A stretch of DNA of 64,000 bases from Zobellia galactanivorans (lineage in GTDB: Bacteria > Bacteroidota > Bacteroidia > Flavobacteriales > Flavobacteriaceae). The first letter of the stretch is position 1; each line of letters begins with the position of its first letter. The notes beneath the pieces were generated by a model. That model was given only the letters and a program-made list of their open reading frames with translations, made no database searches and was not told the origin of the DNA. Location: the NCBI RefSeq assembly GCF_000973105.1, contig NC_015844.1, positions 2,476,501 to 2,540,500 on the forward strand, in the 5' to 3' direction. Positions 61,591 through 64,000 of the stretch are shown here, in pieces. The position numbers and the translations under genes were made by a program.

Positions 61591-62769
61591 CTACTGAAAG
61601 GCCGGAAATCCGGTAATATCGGCACCGGTGATCAATAGATGGATGTCGTGGGTGCCCTCATAGGTGATAACACTCTCTAGGTTCATCATATGCCTCATAA
61701 TGCTGTATTCGCCGGTAATGCCCATTCCGCCCAATACTTGTCGGGCTTCTCGGGCTATGGTGATGGCCATTTCCACGTTGTTGCGTTTGGCCATTGAAAT
61801 CTGTGCCGATGTCGCCTTGCCTTCATTCTTTAATTGGCCTAGGCGAAAGGCCAATAACTGGGCCTTGGTAATCTCGGTGATCATTTCGGCCAGTTTTTTC
61901 TGCTGTAATTGGGTGGCGGCGATCGGTTTTCCGAACTGTATGCGTTCTTTGGCATACCTCAATGCGGTATCATAACAGTCCATGGCCGCGCCGATGGCTC
62001 CCCATGAAATTCCGTAGCGTGCAGAGTCGAGGCATCCGAGTGGGGCCCCTAGGCCCGATTTATTGGGCAATAAATTCGCTTTAGGTACTTTGACGTTGTC
62101 AAATATCAATTCGCCCGTAGCCGAGGCTCTTAAAGACCATTTGTTGTGCGTTTCGGGTGTTGAAAAACCTTCCATACCGCGTTCAACGATAAGTCCGTGA
62201 ATACGGCCTTCCTCATTTTTGGCCCATACTACGGCAATGTCGGCAAAAGGGGAATTGGATATCCATAATTTGGCGCCGTTCAATAGGTAGTGGTCGCCCA
62301 TATCCTTGAACTTGGTTTCCATTCCGCTGGGGTTGGAACCGTGATTGGGTTCTGTAAGTCCGAAACAGCCCATCATTTCGCCCGAGGCCAATTTGGGCAA
62401 GTACTTTTTTCGTTGTTCTTCGGTGCCGTAGGTGTAGATCGGATACATGACCAATGACGACTGTACCGAGGCCGTAGATCGCACCCCGCTATCACCACGT
62501 TCTATTTCTTGCATGATGAGTCCGTAACTGATCTGATCGAGTCCCGCTCCTCCGTATTCCTCGGGAATATAGGGTCCGAAGGCCCCAATTTCGGCCAAGC
62601 CCCCTAAGATTTGCTTTGGGAACTCTGCTTTTTGGGCATATGCTTCGATTATGGGCGAGACGTCTCTTTTAACCCATTGGCGTGCGGCATCACGCACCAA
62701 TTTATGTTCTTCTGAAAGAAGGTCGTCAAGATGGTAGTAGTCTGGAGCTTCGAACAAATCAGGTCTCAT
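61591..62769 (-). CDS. Acyl-CoA dehydrogenase (glutaryl-CoA dehydrogenase-like)
   Basis: The start MRPDLFEAPDYYHLDDLL is the usual one; a further ATG six codons upstream (62787) is possible. The 392-residue flavoenzyme has the FAD/substrate blocks MGCFGLTEPNHGSNPSGMETK, WISNSPFADIAVVWAK and the C-terminal MGITGEYSIMRHMMNLESVITYEGTHDIHLL. The Glu in TYEGTH (residue 371) fits the catalytic base of the glutaryl/isovaleryl-type. Lysine or tryptophan breakdown is a likely pathway; the substrate is not certain. It is cytosolic. Only 55 bp separates it from trmN6 on the same strand. Confidence 0.9.
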   Translation of the reverse strand: MRPDLFEAPDYYHLDDLLSEEHKLVRDAARQWVKRDVSPIIEAYAQKAEFPKQILGGLAEIGAFGPYIPEEYGGAGLDQISYGLIMQEIERGDSGVRSTASVQSSLVMYPIYTYGTEEQRKKYLPKLASGEMMGCFGLTEPNHGSNPSGMETKFKDMGDHYLLNGAKLWISNSPFADIAVVWAKNEEGRIHGLIVERGMEGFSTPETHNKWSLRASATGELIFDNVKVPKANLLPNKSGLGAPLGCLDSARYGISWGAIGAAMDCYDTALRYAKERIQFGKPIAATQLQQKKLAEMITEITKAQLLAFRLGQLKNEGKATSAQISMAKRNNVEMAITIAREARQVLGGMGITGEYSIMRHMMNLESVITYEGTHDIHLLITGADITGFPAFQ

Positions 62770-62824
62770 AAAGTGAATTTTAATCAAATGTACTAATGAA
62801 ACGTAACATTACGAATACAAATTG

Positions 62825-63535
62825 TTACATTTTTAAATAAAAATCTTTGGTAAGCGCGACATAGGCGTCGGTGTATTCGTGCCGGCCGATTTCAATGGTA
62901 AGTTCGTCGGTAAGTGGGGTGGACTTCGTACGTGCGAACTGAAGCAGGCTACGCTTGATCTCGGAGGTGGGACTGCCTTTTACACGGGTGATACGCTGTG
63001 GATATAGTTTAAAGGAATCCGCCAGTTGCAAAAATGCGGCTTCTTCTTTATACGGAATAATGGTGGCAAAGGTACCTTCGGGAGCCATTAGCTTCGCTAC
63101 GCCTTCCAGGAGTTCGTCAAAGGGGAGGGATTGGTTCTGCCTCGCGTTGTCACGGGAAGCATTCCCGCTGGAAACCTCTTCTGTGTAAAAAGGGGGATTT
63201 GAAACGACCAGCTCGTAGGGGTCTTCCCATTCCTCTACAAACTCGTCAAGCCCTGCGTGATAGCAAAAGAGCCTATCGCCCCAATCGGAGGCTTCAAAAT
63301 TTGATACGCATTGCTCGTAGGCGTCCTCGTCGATCTCTAGGGCGTCAATGGTATCTGCTAGGCTGCGTTGTGCCATCATAAGGGCTATTAGGCCTGTTCC
63401 CGCGCCAATATCCAAAATGGATTCAGGAGCGCTTTCCAAAGAGGTCCAAGCGCCCAATAATACACCGTCGGTGCCCACTTTCATGGCACAACGGTCTTGA
63501 TCTACGGTAAATTGTTTGAATTTGAAGGGTTTCAT
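62825..63535 (-). CDS. trmN6: tRNA1(Val) (adenine(37)-N6)-methyltransferase
   Basis: The 236-residue SAM-dependent enzyme (YfiC) methylates A37 in tRNA-Val. It has the start FKFKQFTVDQDRCAMKVGTDGVLLGAW, motif I LDIGAGTGLIALMMAQR, and motif IV NPPFYTE, which is the N6-adenine type. I use MKPFKFKQF (63535); an alternative ATG six codons upstream exists. Confidence 0.92.
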   Translation of the reverse strand: MKPFKFKQFTVDQDRCAMKVGTDGVLLGAWTSLESAPESILDIGAGTGLIALMMAQRSLADTIDALEIDEDAYEQCVSNFEASDWGDRLFCYHAGLDEFVEEWEDPYELVVSNPPFYTEEVSSGNASRDNARQNQSLPFDELLEGVAKLMAPEGTFATIIPYKEEAAFLQLADSFKLYPQRITRVKGSPTSEIKRSLLQFARTKSTPLTDELTIEIGRHEYTDAYVALTKDFYLKM

Positions 63536-63821
63536 TCTATAAGGGCGTTTCATCCGTTTAGTGCCTTCCGTTCTCAGGAGAGGTCCATGGGCTGAAACGG
63601 CTGATTGTATTTTGTATGTTTAAAAGACAAGTGAAATATCGGAATATAATTTCAATGCAGGCCGCTTTTTGTTACAGCTGACATAAAAACTTGTCACTAG
63701 GGTTGAAAATACTTAATTTTCTTGTGATAATTCGTTCCTTTATGAATTATGGTTTTTCTTTTTTAGGGGATGGTTTTCCTTAAAAAAGCAAAATACGACT
63801 CAAACCAAAATATATACTCAA

Positions 63822-64000
63822 ATGCAAAACGATTCAAAGTCCGGAAGGCGCAAGTTTTTAAAGAATACCCTAGCGGTGGCCGCAGGGTCAACACTGATTA
63901 CGCCCTCGCTTTTTGGGGCTCCGTCCATTTTAAAACATTACAAAAAACCGAATTCCAGATTTAACGGGGTGCAAGTCGGGGTCATCACCTATTCGTTCAG
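63822..64000 (+). CDS. Tat-exported sugar phosphate isomerase/epimerase-like protein, N-terminal part
   Basis: The gene runs past the right end of the window and begins MQNDSKSGRRKFLKNTLAVA, a twin-arginine signal peptide (RRKFLK) followed by a hydrophobic stretch. The mature part starts NSRFNGVQVGVITYSF, the first strand of an AP-endonuclease-2-like TIM barrel (sugar phosphate isomerase/epimerase family). Secreted forms of this kind are frequent in sugar-utilisation loci of Bacteroidota. Only 59 codons are visible, so the family call rests on a short segment. Confidence 0.6.
   Translation, partial: MQNDSKSGRRKFLKNTLAVAAGSTLITPSLFGAPSILKHYKKPNSRFNGVQVGVITYSF

Overview
The window looks like chromosomal DNA of a marine member of the Flavobacteriaceae. 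The evidence is two SusC/SusD pairs, a hybrid two-component-type regulator, a secreted protease with a type IX secretion (T9SS) tail, Bacteroidota-style promoters (TAnnTTTG) and a GH82-like (iota-carrageenase family) lipoprotein. A Zobellia-like organism is plausible because GH82 enzymes are known from Zobellia, but this is inference from gene content; no rRNA is present.

Layout. 1-23.9 kb is mostly housekeeping: partial lysC, an OlsF-like aminolipid acyltransferase, small enzymes, a D-2-hydroxyacid dehydrogenase, mgtE, rsmA, an S41 peptidase, a TPR protein, serS, an HTTM membrane protein with ribF, a 1261-residue T9SS metalloprotease coupled to a lipoprotein, then pth, rplY and prs. At 24.0 kb is tRNA-Leu(CAA). 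24.2-29.4 kb is an isolated SusC/SusD pair lying between two identical 31-bp terminator hairpins, suggesting insertion next to the tRNA. 29.4-41.0 kb (minus strand) is a polysaccharide-utilisation-like locus: regulator, SusC, SusD, then a phosphodiesterase/alkaline phosphatase fusion and an NagX-like acetyltransferase, with no recognisable glycoside hydrolase. The regulator has the architecture of a hybrid two-component system but appears to have lost both phosphorylation residues. 41-45 kb holds small membrane and coiled-coil proteins, mnmE and the GH82-like lipoprotein.

45.4-61.3 kb is the most notable region: a complete uptake [NiFe]-hydrogenase cluster. On the minus strand, in transcription order, are small subunit, large subunit, maturation protease, three unrecognised coupled proteins, hypA, hypB, hypF, hypC, hypD, a REP-associated transposase (RAYT), hypE and an NHL propeller protein. 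A nickel permease converges on it and an unrecognised 604-residue cysteine-containing, TIM-barrel-like protein diverges from it. The subunits lack Tat signals and resemble the high-affinity (group 1h or 1l) type that can oxidise trace H2. No membrane cytochrome or iron-sulfur electron carrier is visible. Four copies of one palindrome, seen only in this cluster, lie 11-77 nt upstream of hypE, hypF and protease starts, and the RAYT gene sits beside two of them.

61.6-64 kb returns to metabolism: an acyl-CoA dehydrogenase, trmN6, and the start of a Tat-exported probable sugar-phosphate isomerase/epimerase-like protein. All family assignments come from reading the protein sequences; no database search was run.
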